A stretch of 37,226 nucleotides of DNA from Bacteroidota bacterium (GCA_017857395.1 JAFMDF010000061.1:1-37226), one strand, 5' to 3'; positions 7,132 to 16,545 are shown, counted from the stretch's first letter. Notes: generated by a model from the letters alone, not told the origin. Translations and numbers: made by a program.

Positions 7132-9588
7132 TTATTCCCCTTTCAAAAAGGAAATTTGCTGCACAATTTCCGCATTTTTCAACACCAATTGATACATGCC
7201 TGCACTTAATTCATTCGTGACAATAGTCGCTGATTCATTTCGCAAATTAATTTTTCCAGTCGCTACTACCCTACCCTGTACATCATTGATGACATAATCC
7301 GTTTCTTGCCAATCTAAGTTTTTAGTTTCAACCGTTAATAAATCAGCTACGGGGTTAGGAAATAATTTCACGTAAGATTGATTATCCAGATATGCTGTAG
7401 AAACGGTTTGTCCTAATTCATAAACTTTTGTACCTCGACCACCCAAAGTAAGGTCAATGCTTACTTTATTATTCACTAAATTGATAGGAAGTGGCGCTTC
7501 TTCCGTTAAACGGTCAAATAAATATTGTCCACCATTTGGAATATTCGCATTCCCAAAATCTAAAGTTAGGTTTCGAATAACGGAAGTGGTCGTATTATGA
7601 ATCACTAAAACATCCTGTCCTTCATGTTGCCGAACAAAAGCAAATACTCGGCTATTATTCGTGGTTACTGGTTCGTAAGTCCCGACTTGCAAAGGTTTTA
7701 ACTTATTTCTTAATTGAATTAGTTTTTTATACGTATTCAATAACGAACTAGGGTCGCCTGCTTCTCTTTCTACGTTAAACCTAGGGTAACCACCATGTAC
7801 CCCTATCCAAGGATTAGCTTCTGAAAAACCAGCATTTCGGTCACCATTCCATTGCATAGGGCGACGAATATTTTCATCGGGCTTTTCGCCGACCATGCCA
7901 ATTTCTTCTCCATAATAAATGTAAGGAATGCCCGGTAAAGTCAAATACATGGCCGCTGCTAATTTCACCTTAGATTCATCATTTCCAAAACTATTCATAA
8001 TTCGATTTTGGTCATGATTCGCCAAAAAAGTACCATATTGTAAATGCGGGTAAATGTTATACATCTTTTGCAATTGCTGGTACATATTTTCCGCCTTACC
8101 TTCATTCGCTGAGTACATAATATTACCCGCTAAGTCAAATTCAAAACAATAATCAATACGGTCATCTTTGACATAATTAATCACCGTTTCCGTATTTGTC
8201 CAAGCTTCTCCGACAGAAAAAGCTTCTGGATTAGCGGCTTTTACATTCGCCGTGAAATCTTTCCAAAAGGTATACGTTCCTTGCGTATCTTCCTGTTTTT
8301 GCCCTTCTTCCACCATAAATTTAACGGCATCCAAGCGAAAACCATCAATTCCTACTTCTTCCAACCAAAAATCAGTTGCTTTAAATATCTCTTCTTGCAC
8401 TCTAGGTTCTTCATAATTCAAATCAGGCATCCCGTCCCAGAAAACGCCATAGTAATAATTATTATTTCTTTTATGCCAAACTTGTTGTCCCCAAGGCCCT
8501 CCATAACCAGGGTCATTTTGCGACCAACGGTAAAAATTTCGATACTCCGAACTCGGTCCTGTTACCGCATTTTGAAACCATTCACTTTGGTTAGAATTGT
8601 GGTTAATCACCCAGTCAATAATCACTTTAATGCCTCTTTTATGTGCTTCGTCTAAAAATTCCTTAAAGTCATCCATTCCACCATATAATTCTTTTACCGA
8701 CCGATAATCAATCACATCATATCCATGATAACTACCAGATTCATGAATCGGCATTAACCAAATTCCTGTAATGCCTAAGTCATCCGTTGTGTTTGGGTCG
8801 CCATCATTTAAATAATCTAATTTTTCGGTCAATCCTTTAAAGTCACCAATCCCATCATTATCACTATCTTTAAAACTCCGAACAAAAATTTCATAAAAAA
8901 CAGTTTCGTTCCACCAAGGAATGTCGCTCGTATTTCGTTCTAGGACATTCACATATTCATCGAAAACGACTGTATTCGTTTTATCTCCTTGAGATACCCT
9001 CAGTCGCACACTATATTTCCCAGGCGCATCATATCTTACCACAGGATTTTTCTCTGTTGATATGTTAGGTGTTCCGCCTTCAAACACCCATTCCCAAGCA
9101 TCCGCTTGACCAGAGGAACGGTCAGAATAAGTAATAATCCCTTGCTCGTAAAATTCTCTTAAACTCCCATTAAAATCAGCTACTAATTCCGCATTGGGTG
9201 GCGTTTCGTTATTATACCAATGAAATAAAGTCTCCGATTCGCTACCGACCGTGTGCATCCTATCATTGCCTACCCCAGGGAATTCTTCTCGCCCACTCCA
9301 TTCTCCATTCAGCCTAAATTTATAAGCAATATTATCGCCTGTTTGAAAACCATCAATCGTTAATTCATACAAACCATCTCCATCATCATCTTGAAATCGA
9401 CCTGAACCATTCCAACCATTAAAAGTACCTGCGGCTTCTACCCATTCGCTATTTTTATTAAATTTTCCTTGCTCAATCTGGTAGCTCATATCCACTTGAA
9501 AGGTGATACTTACTTGTGCGATTAACGGCGCATAAAAAATTACTAGAAATAAGGAGAATAATGTTAATTTTAGACTTTTAAATTTCAT
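7132..9588 (-). CDS. Secreted GH13 alpha-amylase with PKD and T9SS sorting domains
   Basis: This 818-residue exported glycoside hydrolase should cleave alpha-1,4-glucans at or outside the cell surface. A signal peptide (1-24) ends at LIAQ. An N-terminal beta domain follows at about 26-125, with AAGTFNGWNGSG recalling starch-binding or CBM48-like modules. A PKD-like domain lies at about 135-217 (WEWVFEGGTPN, GKYSVRLRVS). The GH13 barrel starts at WWNETVFYEIFVRSF. It has DWVINHN, nucleophile D420 in GFRLDAVKF, acid/base E461 in SVGEAWT and D526 in LANHDQNR, so all three catalytic residues are present. The C-terminal 80 residues (KLFPNPVADLLTVE to the end) are a type A T9SS sorting domain. It is divergent from another sorting-domain protein. 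Confidence 0.95.
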   Translation of the reverse strand: MKFKSLKLTLFSLFLVIFYAPLIAQVSITFQVDMSYQIEQGKFNKNSEWVEAAGTFNGWNGSGRFQDDDGDGLYELTIDGFQTGDNIAYKFRLNGEWSGREEFPGVGNDRMHTVGSESETLFHWYNNETPPNAELVADFNGSLREFYEQGIITYSDRSSGQADAWEWVFEGGTPNISTEKNPVVRYDAPGKYSVRLRVSQGDKTNTVVFDEYVNVLERNTSDIPWWNETVFYEIFVRSFKDSDNDGIGDFKGLTEKLDYLNDGDPNTTDDLGITGIWLMPIHESGSYHGYDVIDYRSVKELYGGMDDFKEFLDEAHKRGIKVIIDWVINHNSNQSEWFQNAVTGPSSEYRNFYRWSQNDPGYGGPWGQQVWHKRNNNYYYGVFWDGMPDLNYEEPRVQEEIFKATDFWLEEVGIDGFRLDAVKFMVEEGQKQEDTQGTYTFWKDFTANVKAANPEAFSVGEAWTNTETVINYVKDDRIDYCFEFDLAGNIMYSANEGKAENMYQQLQKMYNIYPHLQYGTFLANHDQNRIMNSFGNDESKVKLAAAMYLTLPGIPYIYYGEEIGMVGEKPDENIRRPMQWNGDRNAGFSEANPWIGVHGGYPRFNVEREAGDPSSLLNTYKKLIQLRNKLKPLQVGTYEPVTTNNSRVFAFVRQHEGQDVLVIHNTTTSVIRNLTLDFGNANIPNGGQYLFDRLTEEAPLPINLVNNKVSIDLTLGGRGTKVYELGQTVSTAYLDNQSYVKLFPNPVADLLTVETKNLDWQETDYVINDVQGRVVATGKINLRNESATIVTNELSAGMYQLVLKNAEIVQQISFLKGE

Positions 9589-9612
9589 CTTTAATATCGT
9601 TTTTGATTATTC

Positions 9613-9764
9613 AGTAGCTTAGCAAGCTAACCGAAAATGGGCGATTTGCTAAATTTTAAAAATTTAGTAAATGGCTAAAATATTGAGTTTCAATAGAATC
9701 GAGATTTACTAAATCTGCTAGATTTAGCAAATCAGAAATTCTCAGGCTGGAAGCCTAAGCTACT
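9613..9764. repeat. Inverted repeats in the amylase/FG-GAP divergent gap
   Basis: AGTAGCTTA (9613-9621) pairs with TAAGCTACT (9756-9764), enclosing two smaller hairpins. One uses GATTTGCTAAATT/AATTTAGTAAAT near 9643-9672. The other uses GATTTACTAAATC (9703-9715) with GATTTAGCAAATC (9721-9733), one mismatch. All are variants of GATTT-x-CTAAAT. The gap should contain promoters for both flanking genes, but no clear -7 box was recognised. Confidence 0.7.
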
Positions 9765-9840
9765 TAAAAGTGTGGTATGAAAAACTAAAGGTTGAAGTTG
9801 TATTAGCGTATACAAAGAAACATAAATAAAACGGAACAAA

Positions 9841-11577
9841 ATGCAAAATTACCAACAAATTTTTGTCATATATTTTACCCTTCTGTTCGCCCAAACTTCT
9901 TTTGGGCAATTCGCTTTTCAAGATATTTCTGCTACCGTTGGTACAATGGAACAAGGCGGACAAAATATTGGCATTTCTTTTTGTGATTATAATAATGATA
10001 ATTTAGAAGATTTTTATGTCGTTTATCGCACAGGGCCTAATCATTTTTATAAAAACCAAGGCAATGGTGTTTTTACCGAAATAGCGCAAGAGTTGGGGCT
10101 AAATTTTAGGGGTAATTCTCGGACGGCCGTTTGGGGCGATTTAAATAATGATGGATTTGAAGACGTTTATATCGGCAACATGAACGAAGCAGATGTTTTG
10201 TATTTTAATAATGGCGATGACACTTTTACGGATATTACCGCAATAGCTGGCATAGAAAACGATAGTCGTGTCTTTTCTGCCAATATGGTGGATGTCAATC
10301 AGGATGGATGGCTGGATATTTATGTTTCTAATTCCAATAGTGATAATGTTTTATACTTAAATAATGGCGAAAAAAATCCTTCTTTTACAAATTATACCAC
10401 AGCAGCGGGTTTAAAAGACACTCGACATTGCATGGGCGTCGTCTTTTTTGATATGGATAACGATGGCGACGAAGATTTATATGTGACGCATGATGCGAAT
10501 ATTCCAAATACCTTATATCAAAACGATGGAACGGGACATTTTACAGAAATGGGACAAGCAGCAGGTGTGGCTTATCGAGGTTTTGGGATGGGCGTAGATG
10601 CAGGGGATTTGGATAACGATGGCTTATTGGATTTATATGTCACCAATTTATACGCCAATGTATTGTACATCAATCAAGGCGATGGCACCTTTTTAGACTT
10701 CACTGATATTTCTAAAGTTGGAGATGTTGGCATGGGTTGGGGCGCTAGTATTTTTGATTTTGATAATGATGGACTCAATGATATTTATGTAGGCAATGAT
10801 TCTTATTTTTATCCTTTGCCCAATTTATTATATGAAAATAAAGGCAATTATAAGTTCTCTAGTATGGATACTGCCGCCGTTGTTTCTAGTATGCAAGGGA
10901 CTTATGGCGTAGCAACGGGCGATTTAAATAATGATGGTATACAAGATTTAGCCTTGGCAAATATTGGCAGTAAAGACAACACCCAAATTCTTAAAAATGA
11001 ATTGGATGCAGGTTATTGGATTGGCTTTAAATTAACAGGCACCGAAAGTAACCATTCTGCTATTGGCACTCGCATTGAAATTCGAGATAATCGAGGCGAT
11101 TTACACGTTGACCAAGTGACTGCTGGTAATGGCTATGCAGGGCAAAACAGTAAACGGATTCATTTTGGTTTTGGGAATGTGGCAGCTATTAAATCCATTA
11201 AAATTATTTGGCCAAGTGGTTTGGTACAAGAAATAGATGGTTTAGATTTAGGTCAATATTATTCGGTTGTAGAAGGACAGACACCAACTGTTTTAGCATT
11301 TGGAATGACTACTTCTGCTCCAGAAATTTTAGCAAATGACTTTGATATTTCTGTTTTTCCAAACCCTACTAGTCGGTTTTTGCGGGTGGATTTGCCTGCT
11401 GATTTGCGGAGTGGGGTTAGTGTTCGGATGGTGAATTCAGTTGGTCAGGTGGTTTATCATCGGGTGAATTTTCAGGGTCCGCAATTAGAAATTGATTTGG
11501 ATAGATTGACGGGGAGTTTTGAGGTTCTTATTGAGGGGGATGGGGTTTTGGTTGGTCGGAGGGTGCTTGTTTTTTAA
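9841..11577 (+). CDS. Secreted FG-GAP/VCBS repeat protein with ASPIC/UnbV and T9SS sorting domains
   Basis: This 578-residue secreted protein has a signal peptide ending near SFGQ (23). A seven-bladed beta-propeller is suggested by seven calcium-binding repeats of the type DxNNDGxxD, at about residues 49, 100, 151, 204, 256, 306 and 361, a spacing of about 50-55. An ASPIC/UnbV domain spans about 404-468 (HSAIGTRIEIR, DQVTAGNGYAGQ, IHFGFG, IKIIWPSGLVQEI). This architecture is that of CRTAC1-like proteins, usually taken as binding or adhesion proteins. The last 75 residues (DISVFPNPTSRFLRVDL on) form a T9SS type A sorting domain. The DNA for that domain is much richer in G than the rest of the gene. 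Confidence 0.93.
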   Translation: MQNYQQIFVIYFTLLFAQTSFGQFAFQDISATVGTMEQGGQNIGISFCDYNNDNLEDFYVVYRTGPNHFYKNQGNGVFTEIAQELGLNFRGNSRTAVWGDLNNDGFEDVYIGNMNEADVLYFNNGDDTFTDITAIAGIENDSRVFSANMVDVNQDGWLDIYVSNSNSDNVLYLNNGEKNPSFTNYTTAAGLKDTRHCMGVVFFDMDNDGDEDLYVTHDANIPNTLYQNDGTGHFTEMGQAAGVAYRGFGMGVDAGDLDNDGLLDLYVTNLYANVLYINQGDGTFLDFTDISKVGDVGMGWGASIFDFDNDGLNDIYVGNDSYFYPLPNLLYENKGNYKFSSMDTAAVVSSMQGTYGVATGDLNNDGIQDLALANIGSKDNTQILKNELDAGYWIGFKLTGTESNHSAIGTRIEIRDNRGDLHVDQVTAGNGYAGQNSKRIHFGFGNVAAIKSIKIIWPSGLVQEIDGLDLGQYYSVVEGQTPTVLAFGMTTSAPEILANDFDISVFPNPTSRFLRVDLPADLRSGVSVRMVNSVGQVVYHRVNFQGPQLEIDLDRLTGSFEVLIEGDGVLVGRRVLVF

Positions 11578-11629
11578 TTTATAAAAAGGTTTTTGTATTC
11601 ACTTTTACAAAGAGTTAGCTCAAATATAT

Positions 11630-11637
11630 TATTTTTG
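11630..11637 (+). promoter_or_regulatory. Possible -7 box for the ECF sigma gene
   Basis: TATTTTTG matches TAnnTTTG but lies only 7 nt before the ATG at 11645, which would give an almost leaderless transcript. No TTG stands at the expected -33 position. Confidence 0.25.
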
Positions 11638-11644
11638 CATTCGT

Positions 11645-12235
11645 ATGGATACGACAATTAATTCGACAGACCAATCTATTTTAGCGTTATTGCAGCAAGA
11701 CGATGAGCGTGCAATGGAGCGCATTTTTGATACGTACTATTCTTATTTAGTAACGACGGCTTATCACGTGTTGATGGACGAGCATCAAGCTAAGGATTTG
11801 GTGCAAGATGTACTATTTCACTTTTGGACAAAACGAGATACGCTGACCATTGAAAGTGGGTTAAAATCTTATTTGCGGCGGTCGGTTGTCAATCGGTCTA
11901 TTGACCAAATTCGACGCAAAAAACGCTTTGGCGTGGCGGAAGAAATAACCGACTATAATCAAGCATCCAATGAAGTATCTACCCAAGAAATGATGGAAAC
12001 TGCTGATTTACAAAGTGCTATTATGGTAGCGGTAGATAGTTTGCCAGAACGTTGTAAATTAATTTTTTCTTTGAGTCGTTTTGAAAACATGTCGCATCAG
12101 CAAATTGCAGACCAATTAGATATTTCTAAAAAAACCATTGAAAATCAAATGACTAAGGCTTTAAAAACCATTCGTAAAGCCATTCAGCAGTATAAAGATT
12201 TAGCTATTTTTATATTTGCTTATTTTTTTGGATAA
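11645..12235 (+). CDS. ECF RNA polymerase sigma factor (FecI-like)
   Basis: This 196-residue ECF-type sigma-70 factor should direct RNA polymerase to a small regulon, probably including the TonB receptor downstream. Region 2 lies at about 21-66 (RAMERIFDTYYSYL, LVQDVLFHFWTKRD). Region 4 lies at about 132-178 (LPERCKLIFSLSRFENMSHQ, then IADQLDISKKTIENQMTKAL), with its helix-turn-helix. The set of sigma factor, FecR-like anti-sigma and STN-bearing receptor in that order is the surface-signalling arrangement typical of Bacteroidota. The activating substrate is unknown. Confidence 0.93.
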   Translation: MDTTINSTDQSILALLQQDDERAMERIFDTYYSYLVTTAYHVLMDEHQAKDLVQDVLFHFWTKRDTLTIESGLKSYLRRSVVNRSIDQIRRKKRFGVAEEITDYNQASNEVSTQEMMETADLQSAIMVAVDSLPERCKLIFSLSRFENMSHQQIADQLDISKKTIENQMTKALKTIRKAIQQYKDLAIFIFAYFFG

Positions 12236-12287
12236 GGCATAGGGGAAGAGATTGATTATTTCGTTTTATAGATAACACAATTATTAA

Positions 12288-12348
12288 ACGATGAATGATG
12301 AACGATTAATGATGAATTCATCATTAATCATTTATCGTTCATCATTGC
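12288..12348. repeat. Palindrome between sigma factor and FecR genes
   Basis: The repeat is centred on GAATTC. ATTAATGATGAA pairs perfectly with TTCATCATTAAT, and outer TGATGAACGAT pairs with ATCGTTCATCA after a small offset caused by about 5 extra bases on the right arm. A decayed stretch with GATGAACAATAAATTCAT occurs near 34350. It could reduce readthrough from the sigma gene into fecR. Confidence 0.75.
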
Positions 12349-12378
12349 TACAGGCTTATCCATAAAAAAATGTAACGT

Positions 12379-13404
12379 ATGAATAAAGACAATTACATAA
12401 CACTTATTTATAAAAAGCTCAAAAAGGAAATCAGTCCTGAAGAGCAAGCTGACCTTGAAAAATGGGTTGGAACAGCTAGCGAAAATGCACAGCTACAAGA
12501 ACAATTAACCGAAAATTGGCAACTCAGTAAAACTGCGCTACCGCCGATTACTATTGATGCTAAAAAAGATTTTCAAGGGTTTAAAAAGCGAATGCAACAG
12601 CATCAAGCAGCGAATACACGCAATACGAAAAAAAAGGAAGCGGTCATTCGCCCGATGAATAGTCGTCGAAGGTTCTTGGCGATTGCAGCGGCGATTGCTA
12701 TTCCATTAATGGCTGCATTATGGGTCTTTCTGCCAGCCCCTGCTGCCCCAATAACGATAGCGCAGACTGCAACAGGAGAAACAAAAGTGATTCAATTAAA
12801 AGATGGGTCAACCGTTACCTTAAACGAAAATACTACTTTTACTTATCCTGAAACTTTTGCCGCTACTGACCGGCAAGTGGTATTAAATGGAGAGGCTTTT
12901 TTTGAAATTGCTAAAGATGCTACTCGCCCCTTTGAAGTACAAACCGAAAAAGCTAGCATCAAGGTTTTAGGGACAGTGTTTAATGTTAGAAGTATTGCCA
13001 CAGAACCAAAAATTGAAGTGAGTGTAGAGGAAGGGAAGGTACAATTCAGTAGTACGCTAGCTGGAAAAGGGGTTCTATTAACCGCAGGAGAAATCGGTAT
13101 TTATGATTTAGACAAAAATGAAATTACCGAAAGTAAAGTCAATCATAAAAATGCAAGTGCGTGGAAAACAAAATCTTTAACCTACAAAAATGAACCCCTA
13201 AAAACGGTTATTGCCGATTTAGCCCAACATTTTAAAGTTAAAGTAAGTATCACCAATGAAGCGATGAAAGATTGTCGCATCACTGCTCGGTTCGGTGAAG
13301 CTACGCCTAAGAGTGTATTGGATTATATTGTAGATGTTTATCAAATGGAGTTGACGGAAATAGATGGGCAGACTTTTGTATTGAATGGTGGGGTTTGTGA
13401 GTAA
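12379..13404 (+). CDS. FecR-family anti-sigma factor
   Basis: This 341-residue inner-membrane anti-sigma factor holds or licenses the ECF sigma factor and receives the signal from the receptor's STN domain. The cytoplasmic N-terminal part (1-95) contains a Lys-rich region. One transmembrane segment lies at about 98-120 (FLAIAAAIAIPLMAALWVFL). The FecR domain lies at about 128-225 (ETKVIQLKDGSTVTLNENTT, EAFFEIAKD, RPFEVQTEKASIKVLGTVFN). A C-terminal DUF4974/STN-like domain spans about 265-335 (LTYKNEPLKTVIADLAQHF). It is 143 bp downstream of the sigma gene, with a palindrome between. Confidence 0.93.
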   Translation: MNKDNYITLIYKKLKKEISPEEQADLEKWVGTASENAQLQEQLTENWQLSKTALPPITIDAKKDFQGFKKRMQQHQAANTRNTKKKEAVIRPMNSRRRFLAIAAAIAIPLMAALWVFLPAPAAPITIAQTATGETKVIQLKDGSTVTLNENTTFTYPETFAATDRQVVLNGEAFFEIAKDATRPFEVQTEKASIKVLGTVFNVRSIATEPKIEVSVEEGKVQFSSTLAGKGVLLTAGEIGIYDLDKNEITESKVNHKNASAWKTKSLTYKNEPLKTVIADLAQHFKVKVSITNEAMKDCRITARFGEATPKSVLDYIVDVYQMELTEIDGQTFVLNGGVCE

Positions 13405-13507
13405 AATTGCCCCTATCAGCTACTTCAAAATATCTGATAGGTAAGGTCAATTTGAATCGAGGTAGCTGATTTTTTGGAAGTAAAGTCAACTTGAATTTGA
13501 CGTATTA

Positions 13508-13766
13508 GACACTTTGAAAGTCTATCGACACCCCATATCTTTTAGGTGTAAAAGGAGCTTTAGCTTCGGTTCTGTCTGTAGATATATTGTCTTAACCGTT
13601 TTTTTAGGGGCGTAGCCTCGGAACGGTTAATTTACGGGGTCGGAGCGATGCTCCTTTAAAGCATTTTTGCGTTCTTTACTATTTTCTACAGACAGGAGCA
13701 GGGCTAAAGCCCTTTTTTAGCACCGATTTAAAAACTTGTGAAGTGTCATTAGACTTTGAAAGTGTC
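13508..13766. repeat. Large multi-stem inverted element before the TonB receptor gene
   Basis: The gap 13405-13836 holds no gene. The outer pair is GACACTTTGAAAGTC (13508-13522) with GACTTTGAAAGTGTC (13752-13766). A long imperfect stem pairs about 13545-13582 (with GCTTTAGCTT and CTGTCTGTAGA) to about 13685-13725 (TCTACAGACAG and GGGCTAAAGCCC). Inside are AACCGTT/AACGGTT (13594-13600 and 13622-13628) and GGAGC/GCTCC (13642-13654). It could be a structured leader of the receptor mRNA or a decayed mobile hairpin. Confidence 0.8.
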
Positions 13767-13836
13767 AGATACGAGAGACAATATTAGTTTGTGGCAAAAC
13801 CATTCGTGATAAAGTAAAAACTAAAATCATCAATCC

Positions 13837-16545
13837 TTGTCCATATTAAATAAGAATTTCTATCGTAACAAAAATCACTACTCAACTACTTGGGCAGTGA
13901 TTTTCCCGTTCTTAACCTTCTTTTGTCTGGAATTACAGGCACAATCTCCGCTCACTAAAATCATTAATTTTGAAGTAACCAACACCCCAATTGCAGATGC
14001 CCTAATTGATTTAAGTGAAGCAGCAGATATTAACATTGCTTTCCATCCTAATTTATTCAGTAAAGCACAAAAAGTTAGTGGCATATTTAAGCAAAAAACG
14101 GTGGGTTTTATCTTAAAAAAATGTTTGGCACAAACGCGCATCACCTATAAATTGGCGGACGGTCACCTCATCTTATACGAAAAACCACTCGAATCCTATA
14201 CTATTAGCGGTTATATTCAAGATGCAAAAACAGGCGAACGACTAGTAGCCGCCACGATTTGGGAAGCCAATTCTGGCAAAGGCGGCACCACCAATGATTA
14301 TGGTTTTTTTAGTTTAAAAATACCCGAAGGCAAAGCTACTTTACAAGTTTCTTATATAGGCTATCAAGGGTTGACCAAAACCATTAATTTAAGCAAGAGT
14401 CAAAAAATTCAACTCAATTTAGTCCCTTCTATTACTTTAACCGAAGTCATTGTCACCGCTAATAATTTGACGGAAACAGAGGTACATTTAAGTTTGGGAA
14501 AAGGGGAAACAGTCAATTTACAAAATTTATCCGCTAGTATTGCACTAGGGGGCGAGCCAGATATTTTGCAGGCTATTCGAGGGAAAGGAGGCGTTCAAAG
14601 TGGAGCAGACGGCATTGGTGGCATAAGTGTTAGAGGTGGCAATGTGGACCAAAATTTAGTTTTAATGGATGGGGTACCTATTTACAATCCTTCTCATACC
14701 TTAGGTTTATTCTCGGTATTCAATACACATATCGTTAAAAGTGCAGCCATGTTAACTGATGGTTTTTCTGCTAAATATGGTGGCAGACTTTCTTCCGTAT
14801 TGGATGTTCGAGTAAAAGAGGGTAATACCAAAGAATGGACAGGTGTAGCAGAGATTGGCACATTAGTTACTAAATTAATCCTAGAAGGGCCTATTCAAAA
14901 AGATAAAAGTGGGCTATTAATTGCCCTAAGGCGAACCCATATAGATCCCTTTTTAAATAATATTAGTACCAGAAAAAAAGCTAAAAAATTTGAAGAAGGG
15001 CAAATCAATTATTTCTTTTTTGATATTAATGCTAAATTTCATCATCGTTTTTCTAATAAAGACCAACTATTTTTTAGTTTTTATAAAGGGCAAGATAAAT
15101 TTGAAGACAATAGTGTTTACGAATACGAAGATATTGACTTTGATGAGTATGAATTTCAAGAACAAATCCAAGAAATTGATTGGGGGAATGAAATAGCGGC
15201 ATTGCGTTGGAATCATTTATTTGGAGCACAACTTTTTTCTAATACCACTTTTACCTTAAGTCAATATAAATATAATAGCCTGAATATTTCGGACATCCTT
15301 ACAGATGATGCCGAAGGATTTTATGCTTCGTATGACTATATTACATTTAAGTCTAAAATAAGAGATGCAGGTTTAAAAATAGATTTTGAATACTATCCCG
15401 CACCTACTCATCAAATATTATTTGGCGGCGGCTTCCTTTTTCGGACTTTTGAATCTGGTTTAGCGGATTTGATTTTAGATGATATAGATAATCAAGCAGA
15501 TTTTGAAAATGCCCCTTTTCAAGTGGATGAATCTTATGCCCCACCACTTTTCAAAACACAAGAAGTCAATTTTTATGTAGAAGATAAGATAGCTATCTCA
15601 GACAAATTTTCCCTTTTGGCTGGACTACATTTAGCTGCTTTCTTTACGGATGGGGAAACTTATACCATTCCACAGCCTCGACTACAGGTAAAGTGGCAAT
15701 TCACTCCTACTATAAATACTGCTTTTTCGGTAAGTAAAATGGCACAAGCACTACATATCCTGAGTGAAACAGGTGGCGCTTTACCAAATGATTTATGGGT
15801 GCCGTCTACCCGAAATGTACAACCAGAAACGGCTTGGCAGGCAGCTTGGACGACTCATTTTACTATTCAAAAAAATTGGGGGCTTGAAATAGATGTTTTT
15901 TATAAAAAAATGAATCATCTGATTACCTATTTCGACATACCTGCACTTCCTAATCTAGCCGAATTTGACCCTACTGATTGGGAAAATGAAATTACCAATG
16001 GGCAAGGAAAAAGTTATGGTTTTAGTACTAGTTTAGTTAAAAAGGCAGGTCAAACAACGGGGCAAATTAATTATGCTTACACTGTTTCGGAAAGGCAATT
16101 TGAGGATAATAATGATGGCATTGCTTATCCTTTTCGTTATGCACATCCACATGAAGTTAAAATGAATGTAAAGCATCAAATTACGCCAACTATTGCTGCT
16201 TCTGCAAGTTGGCAATATGGTTCTGGGCAACCTTACTCTTTAGTATCGACCAACTATAGATTTCCTCCCTTGAGTAATACCTCTGATGTAGCCAATGAGC
16301 GAATTGGTACTATTAATGGTAACCGATTACCTGCTTATCATCGGTTAGATGTGGGCGTTTATTTCCAATGGGAAACACAAAAGGTGAAGCAAACTCTCAA
16401 TTTGGGGGTGTATAATTTATACAATCGAAAAAATCCTTATTATCAATATTTACAGGAAGATTCTGGAGAACCAGAAACGGATGGATTGAAACAACAGAAT
16501 GCTTTGCCTTTATTGCCTTCTTTGTCTTATCGAGTTGTTTTTTAA
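13837..16545 (+). CDS. TonB-dependent outer-membrane receptor with STN signalling domain
   Basis: This 902-residue outer-membrane transporter imports an unknown ligand with TonB energy and probably signals its presence to the FecR/sigma pair. A signal peptide ends at LQAQ (36). An STN domain lies at about 43-117 (INFEVTNTPIADALIDLSEA), followed by a carboxypeptidase-regulatory-like domain at about 122-206 (YTISGYIQDAKTGERLVAAT). The plug lies at about 225-330 (GGISVRGGNVDQNLVLMDGV). The beta-barrel fills the rest and ends in the hydrophobic SLSYRVVF. No SusD-like gene follows, so a polysaccharide SusCD system is not indicated. The frame has no ATG near its 5' end; TTG at 13837 is the best start because it gives an intact signal peptide and an in-frame stop lies 15 bp upstream. 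Confidence 0.93.
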   Translation: MSILNKNFYRNKNHYSTTWAVIFPFLTFFCLELQAQSPLTKIINFEVTNTPIADALIDLSEAADINIAFHPNLFSKAQKVSGIFKQKTVGFILKKCLAQTRITYKLADGHLILYEKPLESYTISGYIQDAKTGERLVAATIWEANSGKGGTTNDYGFFSLKIPEGKATLQVSYIGYQGLTKTINLSKSQKIQLNLVPSITLTEVIVTANNLTETEVHLSLGKGETVNLQNLSASIALGGEPDILQAIRGKGGVQSGADGIGGISVRGGNVDQNLVLMDGVPIYNPSHTLGLFSVFNTHIVKSAAMLTDGFSAKYGGRLSSVLDVRVKEGNTKEWTGVAEIGTLVTKLILEGPIQKDKSGLLIALRRTHIDPFLNNISTRKKAKKFEEGQINYFFFDINAKFHHRFSNKDQLFFSFYKGQDKFEDNSVYEYEDIDFDEYEFQEQIQEIDWGNEIAALRWNHLFGAQLFSNTTFTLSQYKYNSLNISDILTDDAEGFYASYDYITFKSKIRDAGLKIDFEYYPAPTHQILFGGGFLFRTFESGLADLILDDIDNQADFENAPFQVDESYAPPLFKTQEVNFYVEDKIAISDKFSLLAGLHLAAFFTDGETYTIPQPRLQVKWQFTPTINTAFSVSKMAQALHILSETGGALPNDLWVPSTRNVQPETAWQAAWTTHFTIQKNWGLEIDVFYKKMNHLITYFDIPALPNLAEFDPTDWENEITNGQGKSYGFSTSLVKKAGQTTGQINYAYTVSERQFEDNNDGIAYPFRYAHPHEVKMNVKHQITPTIAASASWQYGSGQPYSLVSTNYRFPPLSNTSDVANERIGTINGNRLPAYHRLDVGVYFQWETQKVKQTLNLGVYNLYNRKNPYYQYLQEDSGEPETDGLKQQNALPLLPSLSYRVVF

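Noticed and set aside
8281-8655. 124-residue open frame on the plus strand within the amylase gene
   Set aside because: The opposite strand carries the GH13 catalytic region with conserved motifs; this frame is its shadow.
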